From contig JAYRLC010000005.1 in NCBI GenBank assembly GCA_041905405.1, forward strand, positions 109,995 to 173,994: DNA of 64,000 nucleotides, in the 5' to 3' direction. This DNA comes from RAM1 sp041905405 (GTDB taxonomy: Bacteria > Pseudomonadota > Gammaproteobacteria > Burkholderiales > Burkholderiaceae_C). Under the pieces are notes generated by a model. The model saw only the letters and a program-made list of their open reading frames with translations, did no database searches and was not told the DNA's origin. Positions within the stretch are counted from its first letter, which is position 1. Every line of letters starts with the position of its first letter. Shown here in pieces: positions 49,499 through 58,303 of this stretch. Position numbers and translations under genes: made by a program.

Positions 49499-50170
49499 GT
49501 GGCGCAGCCCACCATCAAGGGCCGGGTCGACTACGAACCCACCGTGCAGGCCATGCAGGCCTTCACCGCCGCGCGCGACAACGCCACACCTGACGAACTG
49601 TGGCTGTGCGAACACCCGCCCGTCTTCACCCAGGGTCTGGCGGGCAAGGCCGAACACGTGCTGGTACCCGGCGACATTCCGGTCGTGCAGACCAACCGCG
49701 GCGGACAGGTGACCTACCACGGTCCCGGCCAGGCCGTGGCCTACCCGCTGATCGACCTGCAGCGCGCGGGCTACTACGTCAAGGAATATGTCTACCGCAT
49801 CGAAGAGGCCGTGATCCGCACGCTGGCCCACTACGGCGTGACGGGCCACCGCGTGGCCGCAGCCCCAGGCATCTACGTGCGGATGGAAGACCCGTTTGCC
49901 CATGGCGCGCTGACAGGCCCGGCGCACCCCGGCGACCCGTTCAAGGGGCTGGGCAAGATCGCCGCCCTGGGCATCAAGGTCAGCCGCCACCGCACGTATC
50001 ACGGCGTGGCGCTGAACGTGGCAATGGACCTGGAACCCTTTTCTCGCATCAACCCTTGCGGTTACGCAGGACTTTCCACGGTGGACCTTTCTACAATTGG
50101 CGTCTCTACCACCTGGGACGACGCCGCCCGCGTGCTGGGCCAGCAGCTCGGCGCGCTCCTGACGCCGTAA
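49499..50170 (+). CDS. lipB: Octanoyl-[ACP]:protein N-octanoyltransferase LipB
   Basis: LipB transfers octanoate from acyl carrier protein to lipoyl domains. The 223-residue protein starts at GTG 49499. RGGQVTYHGPGQAVAYPLIDL is the family signature. The catalytic Lys is K153 (GLGKIAALGIK) and the catalytic Cys is C187 (RINPCGYAGL). The insert DPFAHGALTGPAHPGDPFKG is longer than in E. coli. lipA follows six bases downstream, giving the whole endogenous lipoate route. Confidence 0.95.
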   Translation: MAQPTIKGRVDYEPTVQAMQAFTAARDNATPDELWLCEHPPVFTQGLAGKAEHVLVPGDIPVVQTNRGGQVTYHGPGQAVAYPLIDLQRAGYYVKEYVYRIEEAVIRTLAHYGVTGHRVAAAPGIYVRMEDPFAHGALTGPAHPGDPFKGLGKIAALGIKVSRHRTYHGVALNVAMDLEPFSRINPCGYAGLSTVDLSTIGVSTTWDDAARVLGQQLGALLTP

Positions 50171-50176
50171 AACACG

Positions 50177-51160
50177 ATGAGCTCCTCCGAAGTCGTGCGC
50201 GAAGCGCAAAGCACCGAAACCTACAACGCATCGGCCAAGCAGAAGGCCGCCGCCAAGCTGTCGCGCATCCCCGTCAAGGTGGAGCAGGTCGAGGTGCTGA
50301 AGAAGCCCGAGTGGATCCGCGTGAAGGCCGGCAGCCCCACCACGCGCTTCTACGAGATCAAGCAGATCCTGCGCGAGAGCAACCTGCACACGGTCTGCGA
50401 GGAAGCGTCCTGCCCGAACATCGGGGAATGCTTCGGCAAGGGCACGGCCACCTTCATGATCATGGGCGACAAATGCACACGCCGCTGCCCGTTCTGCGAC
50501 GTGGGCCACGGCCGGCCCGACCCGCTGGATGCGAACGAGCCCGTCAACCTGGCGCGTACCATCGCCAAGCTCAAGCTCAAGTACGTGGTGATCACCAGCG
50601 TGGACCGCGACGACCTGCGCGACGGTGGCGCGGGCCATTTCGTCGAGTGCATCCGCCAGACGCGCGAGCTGTCGCCCGGCACCACGATCGAAGTGCTGGT
50701 GCCCGACTTCCGCGGCCGCGACGACCGCGCGCTGGAGATCCTGAAGGCCGCGCCGCCCGACGTGATGAACCACAACCTGGAGACGATTCCGCGCCTGTAC
50801 AAGGAAGCGCGGCCGGGTTCCGACTATCAGTTCAGCCTGAACCTGCTGAAGAAGTTCAAGGCGCTGCACCCGGGCGTGCCGACCAAGAGCGGCCTGATGG
50901 TCGGCCTGGGCGAGACTGACGAGGAGATTCTTGAGGTCATGCGCGACATGCGCGCGCACGACATCGACATGCTCACGATCGGCCAGTACCTGGCGCCCAC
51001 GCTGAGCCACCTGCCCGTGCGCCGCTACGTGCATCCCGACACTTTCAAGATGTTCGAGGAAAAGGCCTACGAGATGGGCTTCAGCCATGCGGCCGTCGGT
51101 GCGATGGTGCGCAGCAGCTACCACGCTGACCAGCAGGCCCACGACGTTCTGAGCAAATGA
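50177..51160 (+). CDS. lipA: Lipoyl synthase LipA
   Basis: LipA is a radical-SAM enzyme that inserts two sulfurs into octanoyl groups. At 327 residues it has both iron-sulfur sites: the auxiliary cluster C74, C79 and C85 (CEEASCPNIGEC) and the radical-SAM C100, C104 and C107 (CTRRCPFC). GLMVGLGETDEEI and LPVRRYVHPD are typical of the C-terminal part, and the usual RSSYHAD end is kept. Its stop overlaps the start of the AraC-type gene by four bases, perhaps fortuitous coupling. Confidence 0.97.
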   Translation: MSSSEVVREAQSTETYNASAKQKAAAKLSRIPVKVEQVEVLKKPEWIRVKAGSPTTRFYEIKQILRESNLHTVCEEASCPNIGECFGKGTATFMIMGDKCTRRCPFCDVGHGRPDPLDANEPVNLARTIAKLKLKYVVITSVDRDDLRDGGAGHFVECIRQTRELSPGTTIEVLVPDFRGRDDRALEILKAAPPDVMNHNLETIPRLYKEARPGSDYQFSLNLLKKFKALHPGVPTKSGLMVGLGETDEEILEVMRDMRAHDIDMLTIGQYLAPTLSHLPVRRYVHPDTFKMFEEKAYEMGFSHAAVGAMVRSSYHADQQAHDVLSK

Positions 51161-51831
51161 ACGCCCTGTCGATACGCCACTACGGCGCATCGCACGGCAG
51201 CCACAGCCACGACCATTTCCAGATCCTCGTCGGACTGCACGGCACGCTCGAACTTGAAGTCGCCGGTCGCGGCTGGCGCATCGACGCCGGCAATGGCTTT
51301 GTGGTGCCGCCTGGCGAACGCCATGATTTCGAGTCGCGCGAGGGCAGTTCCTGCCTGGTGCTGGACACCGGCGCCGCAGGCTGGTCGCGCTGCCCCGCGC
51401 AGCCCCGCCAAACCGATGTGACGCTGGCGCTGGCGCGCTACCTGTCCGTGTCGCTGCAGGCCGGCCAGACGCAGGCGCTGCAACTGGCGCCCGCGCTGCT
51501 GCTGCAGGCCTGGGGGCCGGCCATTGGCGCACGCCCCCGCCGCGCGATCGACTGGGCGGCGCTGAACCGCTGGGCCCAGACCCGCGCGCAGCAACCGCTG
51601 ACCGTGGCCGATCTGGCCGGGCAGGTCCATCTGAGCCCCACGCAGTTCGCCACGCGCTGCCGCGAAGAAACAGGCCAAAGCGCCATGCAATGGCTGCGCT
51701 CGCTGCGCCTGCTGCAGGCACGGCAGCTGCGCGCCGGCGGGCTCGGCGTGGCCGAGACGGCGCGCCGCTGCGGCTACCGGTCGCCGTCAGCCTTGACCGC
51801 CGCCCTGCGGCGCGACGCCAGCCTGCACTGA
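51157..51831 (+). CDS. AraC family transcriptional regulator
   Basis: This 224-residue regulator has an N-terminal cupin domain (~10-75; GSHSHDHFQILVGLHGTLELEV, with a His-x-His-x-His set that could bind metal) and a C-terminal double helix-turn-helix (~130-220; QQPLTVADLAGQVHLSPTQFATRCREETGQSAMQWL and GVAETARRCGYRSPSALTAAL). The EamA exporter gene starts 62 bases downstream on the same strand, and AraC regulators often control an adjacent exporter. The ligand is unknown. Confidence 0.88.
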   Translation: MNALSIRHYGASHGSHSHDHFQILVGLHGTLELEVAGRGWRIDAGNGFVVPPGERHDFESREGSSCLVLDTGAAGWSRCPAQPRQTDVTLALARYLSVSLQAGQTQALQLAPALLLQAWGPAIGARPRRAIDWAALNRWAQTRAQQPLTVADLAGQVHLSPTQFATRCREETGQSAMQWLRSLRLLQARQLRAGGLGVAETARRCGYRSPSALTAALRRDASLH

Positions 51832-51893
51832 CGCCGTCGGCCCGCGCCGCCAGACCGTCGTTGCGCGACGATCGACCGCCGTACAGTGCGGTC

Positions 51894-52754
51894 ATGCACC
51901 GGTCCGCCAAAGCCAACCTGTATGCCCTGGGCGCCATCGCGCTGTGGGCCGCGCTCGCCTCACTGGGCGTGACGCTGCGCCATGTGCCGCCGTTTCTGCT
52001 CACGGGCATTGCCCTGGTCATCGGCAGCATGCCCGCGTGGCCGCTGGCCGCACGCCAGCCGCGGCTGTGGGCCGTGGCGCCGTCCACGCTGGCCATGGGC
52101 GTGTGCGGCCTGTTCGGCTACCACTTCCTGCTGTTCATCGCCCTGCGCGTCGCGCCGGCGGTCGAGGCCAACCTGGTGAACTACCTGTGGCCGCTTTTCA
52201 TCGTGGTGCTGGCGCCGCTGTTCCTGCGCGGCGTGACGCTGCGCCCGGCGCATGTGGTGGCGGCGCTGGTGGCGTTCGCGGGCGCGGCCATTGCCATCCT
52301 GGGCGCGCGGGACGGTACGGGCGCCGCCGGCTGGTCCTGGGGTTATCTGCTGGCGCTGGGCGCGGCACTGACCTGGGCGGCCTACTCGCTGCTGACCAAG
52401 CGGGTGCCCCCGTTTCCCACCGCCGCCATCGGCCTGTTCGGGCTGGTGTCCGGCGTGCTGTCGCTGCTGTGCCATGCGCTGCTGGAGCCCGCGGCGACGC
52501 TGACCGCGCGCGACTGGGCGCTGCTGGTTGTCATGGGCCTGGGGCCACTGGGGGCAGCGTTCTTTCTGTGGGACCGCGCGCTCAAGCTTGGCGATGCGCG
52601 GCAGATCGGCATCCTGAGCTACATCACCCCGCTGGCGTCCACGGCGCTGCTCATGGCCGTCAGCGGCCGCGCACTCACGCTCAGCATCGCGCTGGCGGCC
52701 GCCATGATCATCGGCGCGGCGGTGGCCGGCGTCAGGGCGGGCAAAGCGACGTGA
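51894..52754 (+). CDS. EamA/DMT family exporter
   Basis: This 286-residue protein has ten hydrophobic segments in two EamA repeats. Clear marks are LGAIALWAALASLGVTL at the start, NYLWPLFIVVLAPLFL in the fourth/fifth helix and ILSYITPLASTALLMAV in the second repeat. The family exports amino acids, drugs or metabolites; the aromatic amino acid exporter YddG is a relative. The neighbouring AraC regulator may control it. It converges with ptsI. Confidence 0.86.
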   Translation: MHRSAKANLYALGAIALWAALASLGVTLRHVPPFLLTGIALVIGSMPAWPLAARQPRLWAVAPSTLAMGVCGLFGYHFLLFIALRVAPAVEANLVNYLWPLFIVVLAPLFLRGVTLRPAHVVAALVAFAGAAIAILGARDGTGAAGWSWGYLLALGAALTWAAYSLLTKRVPPFPTAAIGLFGLVSGVLSLLCHALLEPAATLTARDWALLVVMGLGPLGAAFFLWDRALKLGDARQIGILSYITPLASTALLMAVSGRALTLSIALAAAMIIGAAVAGVRAGKAT

Positions 52755-52769
52755 GCGCGATGGCGAGTG

Positions 52770-54536
52770 TCAACCCGCCATGAGCTGGGCCGGGTCTTCG
52801 GCGTTCAGCACATCCTGCGCCCAGGGAACCAGGCGCTGCGCATCGGCGCGCAGAACCTCCTGCTTGACCGCCAGGATCTGCGCGGGATGCATGGAGAAAC
52901 TGCGCAGGCCCAGGCCCAGCAGCAGCCGCGTCATGGCCACGTCGCCAGCCATTTCGCCGCACACGCTCACGCCCTTGCCCTGGGCGTTGCAGGCGGCGAT
53001 GGTGTCCGCCACCAGGCGCAGTACCGCCGGGTGCAACGGGTCGTACAGGTGGGCCACCGACTCGTCGGCCCGGTCGATGGCCAGCGTGTACTGGATCAGG
53101 TCGTTGGTGCCGATGGACAGGAAGTCGAAGTACTTCAGGAAGGTGCCCAGCATCAGCGCCGCGGCCGGCACCTCGATCATGGCGCCCAGCTTGATGGGCC
53201 CGTAAGGCAAGCCCTTGTTGTCCAGCTCCGCGCGTGCGAAGTCGATCAGCGCCAGCGTATGGCGGATTTCGCTGGCGTGGGCCAGCATCGGGATCAGCAT
53301 GTTCACCTGCCCATGCGCCGCCGCGCGCAGGATGGCGCGCAGCTGGTTCAGGAACATGCCGGGATCGGCCAGGCTCCAGCGGATGGCGCGCAGGCCCAGC
53401 GCCGGGTTCAGGTGCGCGGCGTCGCGTTCGGCGCCGTCCAGCGGCTTGTCGGCGCCCACGTCGATCGTGCGGATGGTCACGGGCAGGCCCTGCATGCCCT
53501 CGACCGCGCGCTTGTACGCCTGGTACTGCTCCTCTTCACCCGGCAGGTTGCCCTGGCGGCCCATGAACAGGAATTCGCTGCGGAACAGGCCTACGCCCAC
53601 CGCGCCGGCGCTCACCGCGGCAGCGGCATCCTCGGGCAGCTCGATGTTGGCCAGCAGCTCGACCTTCTGCCCGTCCAGCGTGACGGCGGGCGTGTGCCGC
53701 AGGCGCGACAGGCGCGTGCGCTCCAGTTCGCCCTGGCGCTGCTTGAAGCCGTATTCGGCCAGGATGATGGGCGAAGGGTCGATGATCATCACCCCGGCGT
53801 CGCCGTCGATGATGATCCAGTCGTCCTGGCGCACGAGCTGGCTCGCGCCGCGCGCGCCCACCACGGCCGGGATGTCCATGCTGCGCGCCACGATCGCGGT
53901 GTGCGAGGTCTTGCCGCCCACGTCGGTGATGAAGCCCGCGAACACGCTCTGCTTGAATTGCATCATGTCCGCCGGCGACAGGTCGTGCGCCACCAGCACC
54001 AGCGGCACGTCCACGCTGTCGTCGTCCAGCAGCAGGTCCTGCTGTGTCTTGCGCCGAGGCGGCGGTGGGGCCACCGGCGACGCCACGCCCTTCATGTGGC
54101 GCAGGATGCGCTCCACGACCTGCTCCAGGTCGGCCTTGCGCTCGCGCAGGTACTCGTCCTCCATCTCGTCGAACTGGCGCGCGATGACCTCCAGCTGGGT
54201 GGTCAACGCCCATTCGGCGTTGTACAGGCGGTCGGTGATCCAGTGCTTCACGCCGCTGATCAGCTCCTCGTCCTGCAGCAGCATCAGGTGCACGTCCAGC
54301 AGCGCGGCCAGCTCGTGCGGCGCTTCCTTGGGGCCCATGGTGGCAATGCTTTGCTGCAGCCGATGGATTTCGTCCATGACGGCGTTGCGGCCGGCGCGCA
54401 CGCGGGCGATCTCCGCCTCGATCTGCGTTGCCTCGACAAAGTAGTGCGCCACATCCACGCGGCTGGACGCCACCAGCACGGCCCGCCCGATGGCGATGCC
54501 GCGGGAGACCGCCAGGCCGTGGATGGAAAAGGTCAC
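52770..54536 (-). CDS. ptsI: Phosphoenolpyruvate-protein phosphotransferase (Enzyme I)
   Basis: Enzyme I takes phosphate from PEP and passes it to HPr. The 588-residue protein starts at GTG 54536, overlapping the ptsH stop. The phospho-accepting His212 lies in GGKTSHTAIVARSMDIPAVVG. The PEP-binding barrel follows with GLFRSEFLFMG, ANIELPEDA, LGLRAIRWSL, MIEVPAA and GTNDLIQYTLAIDR. An insert rich in Pro (VASPVAPPPPRRK, ~151-163) is unusual for E. coli EI. With IIA-Man and HPr and no permease nearby it forms a regulatory PTS. Confidence 0.96.
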   Translation of the reverse strand: MTFSIHGLAVSRGIAIGRAVLVASSRVDVAHYFVEATQIEAEIARVRAGRNAVMDEIHRLQQSIATMGPKEAPHELAALLDVHLMLLQDEELISGVKHWITDRLYNAEWALTTQLEVIARQFDEMEDEYLRERKADLEQVVERILRHMKGVASPVAPPPPRRKTQQDLLLDDDSVDVPLVLVAHDLSPADMMQFKQSVFAGFITDVGGKTSHTAIVARSMDIPAVVGARGASQLVRQDDWIIIDGDAGVMIIDPSPIILAEYGFKQRQGELERTRLSRLRHTPAVTLDGQKVELLANIELPEDAAAAVSAGAVGVGLFRSEFLFMGRQGNLPGEEEQYQAYKRAVEGMQGLPVTIRTIDVGADKPLDGAERDAAHLNPALGLRAIRWSLADPGMFLNQLRAILRAAAHGQVNMLIPMLAHASEIRHTLALIDFARAELDNKGLPYGPIKLGAMIEVPAAALMLGTFLKYFDFLSIGTNDLIQYTLAIDRADESVAHLYDPLHPAVLRLVADTIAACNAQGKGVSVCGEMAGDVAMTRLLLGLGLRSFSMHPAQILAVKQEVLRADAQRLVPWAQDVLNAEDPAQLMAG

Positions 54537-54802
54537 TCGCCTTCCCCGAACTTGTCCGCGATCAGGGCCAGGATCGCGTCCATCGCTTCCTGCTCGCGCT
54601 CACCGCTGGTTTCCACGGAGACTTCGGTGCCGATGCCGGCGGCCAGCATCATGACGCCCATGATGCTCTTGGCGTTGACGCGGCGCTCGCCGCGGCTCAT
54701 CCAGACGTCGCAGGGAAAGCTGCCTGCCAGCTTGGTGAGCTTGGCCGAGGCCCGGGCGTGCAGGCCCAGCTTATTGCTGATGGTCGTATTTGTCTTGATC
54801 AT
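54533..54802 (-). CDS. ptsH: Phosphocarrier protein HPr
   Basis: This 89-residue HPr has the active His15 in LGLHARAS and Ser46 in NAKSIMGV, the latter being the site for HPr kinase where that is present. It starts at ATG 54802, 32 bases inside the IIA gene. No later in-frame start would keep the N-terminal strand (MIKTNTTISNKLGLH). It accepts phosphate from ptsI and gives it to IIA-Man. Confidence 0.96.
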   Translation of the reverse strand: MIKTNTTISNKLGLHARASAKLTKLAGSFPCDVWMSRGERRVNAKSIMGVMMLAAGIGTEVSVETSGEREQEAMDAILALIADKFGEGE

Positions 54803-55223
54803 TTTTCCGTCTGGCCTGGTTCTGCGGCGCGGTGATGGCCACCTGCATCACGCCCTGTGTTCCACCCGCCACCGCCCGCGTGACCAGGGCGTCCAGCGTC
54901 TCATGCCGGTAGCTCACGCTGCGCAGCAGCATAGGCAGGTTGACGCCGGCCACCAGCTTGGAGCTCACGCCGTCCACGAGCTTATGCGCCACGTTGCAGG
55001 GCGTCGCGCCGAAGATGTCAGTCAGCACCAGCACGCCCTTGATGCCGGGGCCGCCCAGCTGGTCCAGCATGATGCGGGCCGAGCCCAGCGTTTCGTCGGG
55101 CGACAGGTTGGGCTGAACGTCCACGGCCCCCACGAACGGCCCGCAGTCGGGGAACACGTGCAACGCGCAGCTTCGCAGCGCATGGGCCAGCGGCGCGTGG
55201 GCAATGATGAGGATCTTGTTCAT
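54771..55223 (-). CDS. PTS IIA component, mannose family (regulatory)
   Basis: This 150-residue IIA protein of the mannose/sorbose family carries the phospho-His9 in ILIIAHAPLAHAL. LVLTDIFGATPCNVAH is the family signature. The C-terminal end is charged (QARRKNDQDKYDHQQ) and overlaps the ptsH start. There is no IIB/IIC gene adjacent, so a regulatory function, as for PtsN-like or ManX-like sensors in betaproteobacteria, is more likely than sugar uptake. The start at ATG 55223 is seven bases before the MFS stop. Confidence 0.92.
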   Translation of the reverse strand: MNKILIIAHAPLAHALRSCALHVFPDCGPFVGAVDVQPNLSPDETLGSARIMLDQLGGPGIKGVLVLTDIFGATPCNVAHKLVDGVSSKLVAGVNLPMLLRSVSYRHETLDALVTRAVAGGTQGVMQVAITAPQNQARRKNDQDKYDHQQ

Positions 55224-55229
55224 GAAAGC

Positions 55230-56504
55230 TCAGGGTGCCGGCCGATTATCGGGGCTGGCCAGCAGGAACCAGGCATACGACGCCATGCTCAGCGCCAGAA
55301 ACACCCCGATGGCGCCGCGAAACGCCCCGGTCGTGTCCAGCCCGGCGGCCAGAAAGCCATCCACCAGCAACCCGATGCCCCATTGCACGGTGAACACCCC
55401 GGCGAAGATCACGAGGTTGTAGGCCGACAGGGCGCGCCCGGCCAGCGCCGGGGGAAAGGCCATGCCCACGGCCGGCTGGGCCAGTGAGACGAAGGTCGAT
55501 GCAATACAGAACAAGGCCAGCATGCCCCAGCCCGCCTGCGGCCCCAGCGCGATCAGCGCCACCAGCACCGCGAAGCTGAGCGGCAGGCCCCGGGCGATCA
55601 GGCGTTCGGTGGTGAAGCCCCGGCGCGCCAGCAGGGGGTTGAGCAGGCCCCAGCTCCAGAAGGTGCACAGCATCGCCGCATTGATCCAGAAGAGGCCCCG
55701 CGCGGCGTCCAGTGGGCTGTAGCCTGCCACCTTCACCATCCAGGGCCCCGCCCACAGCGTCTGCACGGCGATCATCCCGCCGTAGCTGAAAAAGCCGATC
55801 GGCGTCATGCGGCGGAAGTACGCGCTGCGCCACACGGCGCTGTACCCTTCCGCGGACGGCCCGGTGTCCGGCGCGGCCGGGCCAGTGGGTGCGGCCGAAG
55901 CCACCGGCCAGCGCGGCACCTGCCATGCAATCACCGCCATGGACACCAGCACAGCCAGCGCCAGCCCCCAGAACAGCGGCCGCCATCCCACCAGGGGCAC
56001 CAGCCACTGCACGGGCAGCGTGGACGCCACCATCCCGAGCGAGCCCGTCATGAGCATCCACGAATTGGCGCGCAGCTGCGTCCCCGGCACGAACCAGCGG
56101 CGAAAGCCCGTCAGCGGCGCCATGAGGCACGCGCTCACGCCCACCCCGCACAAAACGCGCGCGGCCAGCAGCCCCGAAAAACTGGTGGCCAGTGAAAAGG
56201 CGACGCAGCCGGCCGAGGCGACCCCCAGGAACGCGAGGATCACCTTCTTGGGCCCGTGGCGGTCCAGCCAGGTGCCCAGCGGCAGCTGCGTGGCCGCAAA
56301 ACCCAGGAAGTACCCGCCCGCCAGCAGGCCCAGGTCACGCGCATGCAGTGAAAACTCCTGGGACAGCGTTGGCGAAAGTGTCGCCGTGATGGCCCGCAGC
56401 AACGCCGAGAAAAAATACGCGAACGCGAAGGCCAGGAACACCAGCACCGCCGTACGGCGCGACAGGAAGGAAGGGCTCTGCACCCCCGTGGCGGCCGTGC
56501 TCAT
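55230..56504 (-). CDS. MFS transporter
   Basis: This 424-residue permease has 12 predicted helices. AYFFSALLRAITATLSP, YFLGFAATQLPLGTWLDRHGPKKVI (the MFS signature loop) and LCGVGVSACLMAPLTGFRRWF mark the N-terminal half. The central loop (~190-215) contains a Pro/Ala-rich linker. Substrate is unknown; it resembles the nitrate/nitrite- or sugar-phosphate-type members only generally. The start codon overlaps the stop of the lipoprotein gene upstream (ATGA). Confidence 0.86.
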   Translation of the reverse strand: MSTAATGVQSPSFLSRRTAVLVFLAFAFAYFFSALLRAITATLSPTLSQEFSLHARDLGLLAGGYFLGFAATQLPLGTWLDRHGPKKVILAFLGVASAGCVAFSLATSFSGLLAARVLCGVGVSACLMAPLTGFRRWFVPGTQLRANSWMLMTGSLGMVASTLPVQWLVPLVGWRPLFWGLALAVLVSMAVIAWQVPRWPVASAAPTGPAAPDTGPSAEGYSAVWRSAYFRRMTPIGFFSYGGMIAVQTLWAGPWMVKVAGYSPLDAARGLFWINAAMLCTFWSWGLLNPLLARRGFTTERLIARGLPLSFAVLVALIALGPQAGWGMLALFCIASTFVSLAQPAVGMAFPPALAGRALSAYNLVIFAGVFTVQWGIGLLVDGFLAAGLDTTGAFRGAIGVFLALSMASYAWFLLASPDNRPAP

Positions 56505-57040
56505 CGCAGCCTGAGCCCGGCAAAGAACGTGTCGGCCGTGTCGGGTGCCAGCCGATCCGCATAGACCACGGCCTGGAACACCTGCGTGCCCTGCGAAAAA
56601 TACAGCGCCTGCCCTTGCACGGCCGCCCCGTCCGCGCGGCGTCCGGTGGCTGCCACACGCACCGCCGCCAAACCGGGGGGCACGGTGAACGGCTGTTCGG
56701 TCGCGCCCGAGGCCTGCATGTTGGCCAGCGTCGCGGCGCGCCACTGGGCCAGCGCGGGTGCCACGCGGGCCGCCTCGCCCACGTCGGCAAACGCCACGGC
56801 AAAGGTGGCGCCACCGGCGTCGCAGCCCAGCATGTTCAGCGGCGTGTCGCGCCCGGCAAGCGGCACGGTGCGCGCGCCACGATCGGGCTTGCAGGGCAGC
56901 AGCGCGGTCAGTGCCACGGGCTCGGCGCGGACTTCGCGCCAGTTCAGGGTGGGATTGCAGGCCGCGAGCGCCACGGCCCCCGTTGCGGCAAGCCAGTGCA
57001 ACCCACGCAAACGCTTCGAAAGAAAAGGCATCGCCGGCAT
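56501..57040 (-). CDS. Putative lipoprotein of unknown function
   Basis: This 179-residue protein begins MPAMPFLSKRLRGLHWLAATGAVALAACN. The charged start, hydrophobic stretch and LAAC lipobox (Cys28) predict a lipoprotein. An alternative start is ATG 57031. The rest is mostly beta and alanine-rich, with PCKPDRGARTVPLAGRDTPLNMLGCDAGG holding a Cys pair and a final YFSQGTQVFQAVVYADRL. I do not know a function. It overlaps the MFS gene by four bases and is divergent from the CoA-transferase gene with 27 bases between them. Confidence 0.72.
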   Translation of the reverse strand: MPAMPFLSKRLRGLHWLAATGAVALAACNPTLNWREVRAEPVALTALLPCKPDRGARTVPLAGRDTPLNMLGCDAGGATFAVAFADVGEAARVAPALAQWRAATLANMQASGATEQPFTVPPGLAAVRVAATGRRADGAAVQGQALYFSQGTQVFQAVVYADRLAPDTADTFFAGLRLR

Positions 57041-57067
57041 TATCCGTTTCGGCCCACAATCGTGCCC

Positions 57068-58303
57068 ATGAACTCTCTGGACGGCATTCGCATACTCGAC
57101 CTTTCCCGCGTGCTCGCCGGCCCTTGGTGCACCCAGACGCTGGCGGACCTGGGCGCCGATGTGATCAAGATCGAACGGCCGGGCACCGGCGATGACACGC
57201 GCACCTGGGGCCCGCCTTTTCTGAAGGACAGCGACGGCACCGACACCGCCGAAGCCGCCTACTACCTGGGCACCAACCGCAACAAGCGGTCGGTCACCTG
57301 CGACATCGCGCAACCCGCGGGCCAGGCGCTGGTGCGGGAGCTGGCGGCGCATTGCGATGTCTTCGTGGAAAACTTCAAGGTCGGCGACATGGCGCGCTAC
57401 GGGCTGGACTACGCATCGCTCAGGGCCGTGAACCCGCGCATCGTGTACTGCAGCGTCACCGGCTTCGGCCAGACCGGCCCCTACCGCGAGCGGGCCGGCT
57501 ACGACTACGCCATCCAGGGCATGGGCGGGCTGATGAGCGTCACGGGCGAGCGGGACGACCTGGGCGGCGGCCCGCAAAAGGTCGGCGTGGCCGTGTCGGA
57601 CCTGTTCACCGGGATGTATGCGACGGTGGCCATCCTGGCGGCGCTGCGCCACGCGGAGCGCACGGGCGAAGGCCAGCACGTGGACATGGCGCTGCTGGAC
57701 ACCCAGGTGGCCATGCTCGCGAACCTGGGCGCCAACTACCTGGTCAGCGGCAAGGTGCCGGGGCGCGCTGGCAACGCGCACCAGAACATCGTGCCCTACC
57801 AGGTGTTTGAGGTCGCGCCCGCGCCGGACGGCGGCAAGGACCACATCATCCTGGCCGTGGGCAATGACGGGCAGTTCGCCAAGTTCTGCGCTGTGGCCGG
57901 CCGGCCCGACCTGGCCGCCGACCCGCGCTATGCCCGCAACCAGGACCGCGTGCGCAACCGCGCCGAACTGGTGCCACTGCTCGCGTCGCTCATGAAGACA
58001 CGCGCCAAGCCGGACTGGCTGGCCGCGCTGGAGGCCGCCAAGGTGCCCTGCGGCGCCATCAACAACCTGGCGGAAGTGTTCGACGATCCACACGTGCAGC
58101 AGCGCGACATGGTGACCACTTGGTCGCATCCGCTGCAGGACGGCCTGCGGCTCGTGTCCAGCCCCATGAAACTAGGCGCCACGCCCGTGCGCACGGACCT
58201 GCCGCCGCCGCTGCTGGGACAGCACACCCGCGAAGTGCTGCAGCAGGTGCTGGGCTGCACCGACGCGCGGCTCGCGCAACTGCAGGAAGGCAAGGTCATC
58301 TGA
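57068..58303 (+). CDS. CaiB/BaiF-type (family III) CoA transferase
   Basis: This 411-residue class III CoA transferase starts MNSLDGIRILDLSRVLAGPWCTQTLADLGADVIKIERP, the standard N-terminus. NRNKRSVTCDI and GFGQTGPYRERAGYDYAIQGMGGLMSVTG are family marks, the latter with catalytic Asp146 that forms the acyl-Asp intermediate. The C-terminal region (PCGAINNLAEVFDDPHVQQRDM) is also typical. The acyl group is unknown; succinyl-, formyl- or crotonobetainyl-type activities occur. Its stop overlaps the next start (TGATG). Confidence 0.9.
   Translation: MNSLDGIRILDLSRVLAGPWCTQTLADLGADVIKIERPGTGDDTRTWGPPFLKDSDGTDTAEAAYYLGTNRNKRSVTCDIAQPAGQALVRELAAHCDVFVENFKVGDMARYGLDYASLRAVNPRIVYCSVTGFGQTGPYRERAGYDYAIQGMGGLMSVTGERDDLGGGPQKVGVAVSDLFTGMYATVAILAALRHAERTGEGQHVDMALLDTQVAMLANLGANYLVSGKVPGRAGNAHQNIVPYQVFEVAPAPDGGKDHIILAVGNDGQFAKFCAVAGRPDLAADPRYARNQDRVRNRAELVPLLASLMKTRAKPDWLAALEAAKVPCGAINNLAEVFDDPHVQQRDMVTTWSHPLQDGLRLVSSPMKLGATPVRTDLPPPLLGQHTREVLQQVLGCTDARLAQLQEGKVI

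Noticed and set aside
49415..52096. An 893-codon minus-strand frame opposite lipB-lipA-araC
   Set aside because: Opposite to clear LipB and LipA motifs; no domains in the frame.
52767..55487. A 906-codon plus-strand frame across the PTS genes
   Set aside because: Antisense to ptsI, ptsH and IIA; composition is typical of an antisense artefact.
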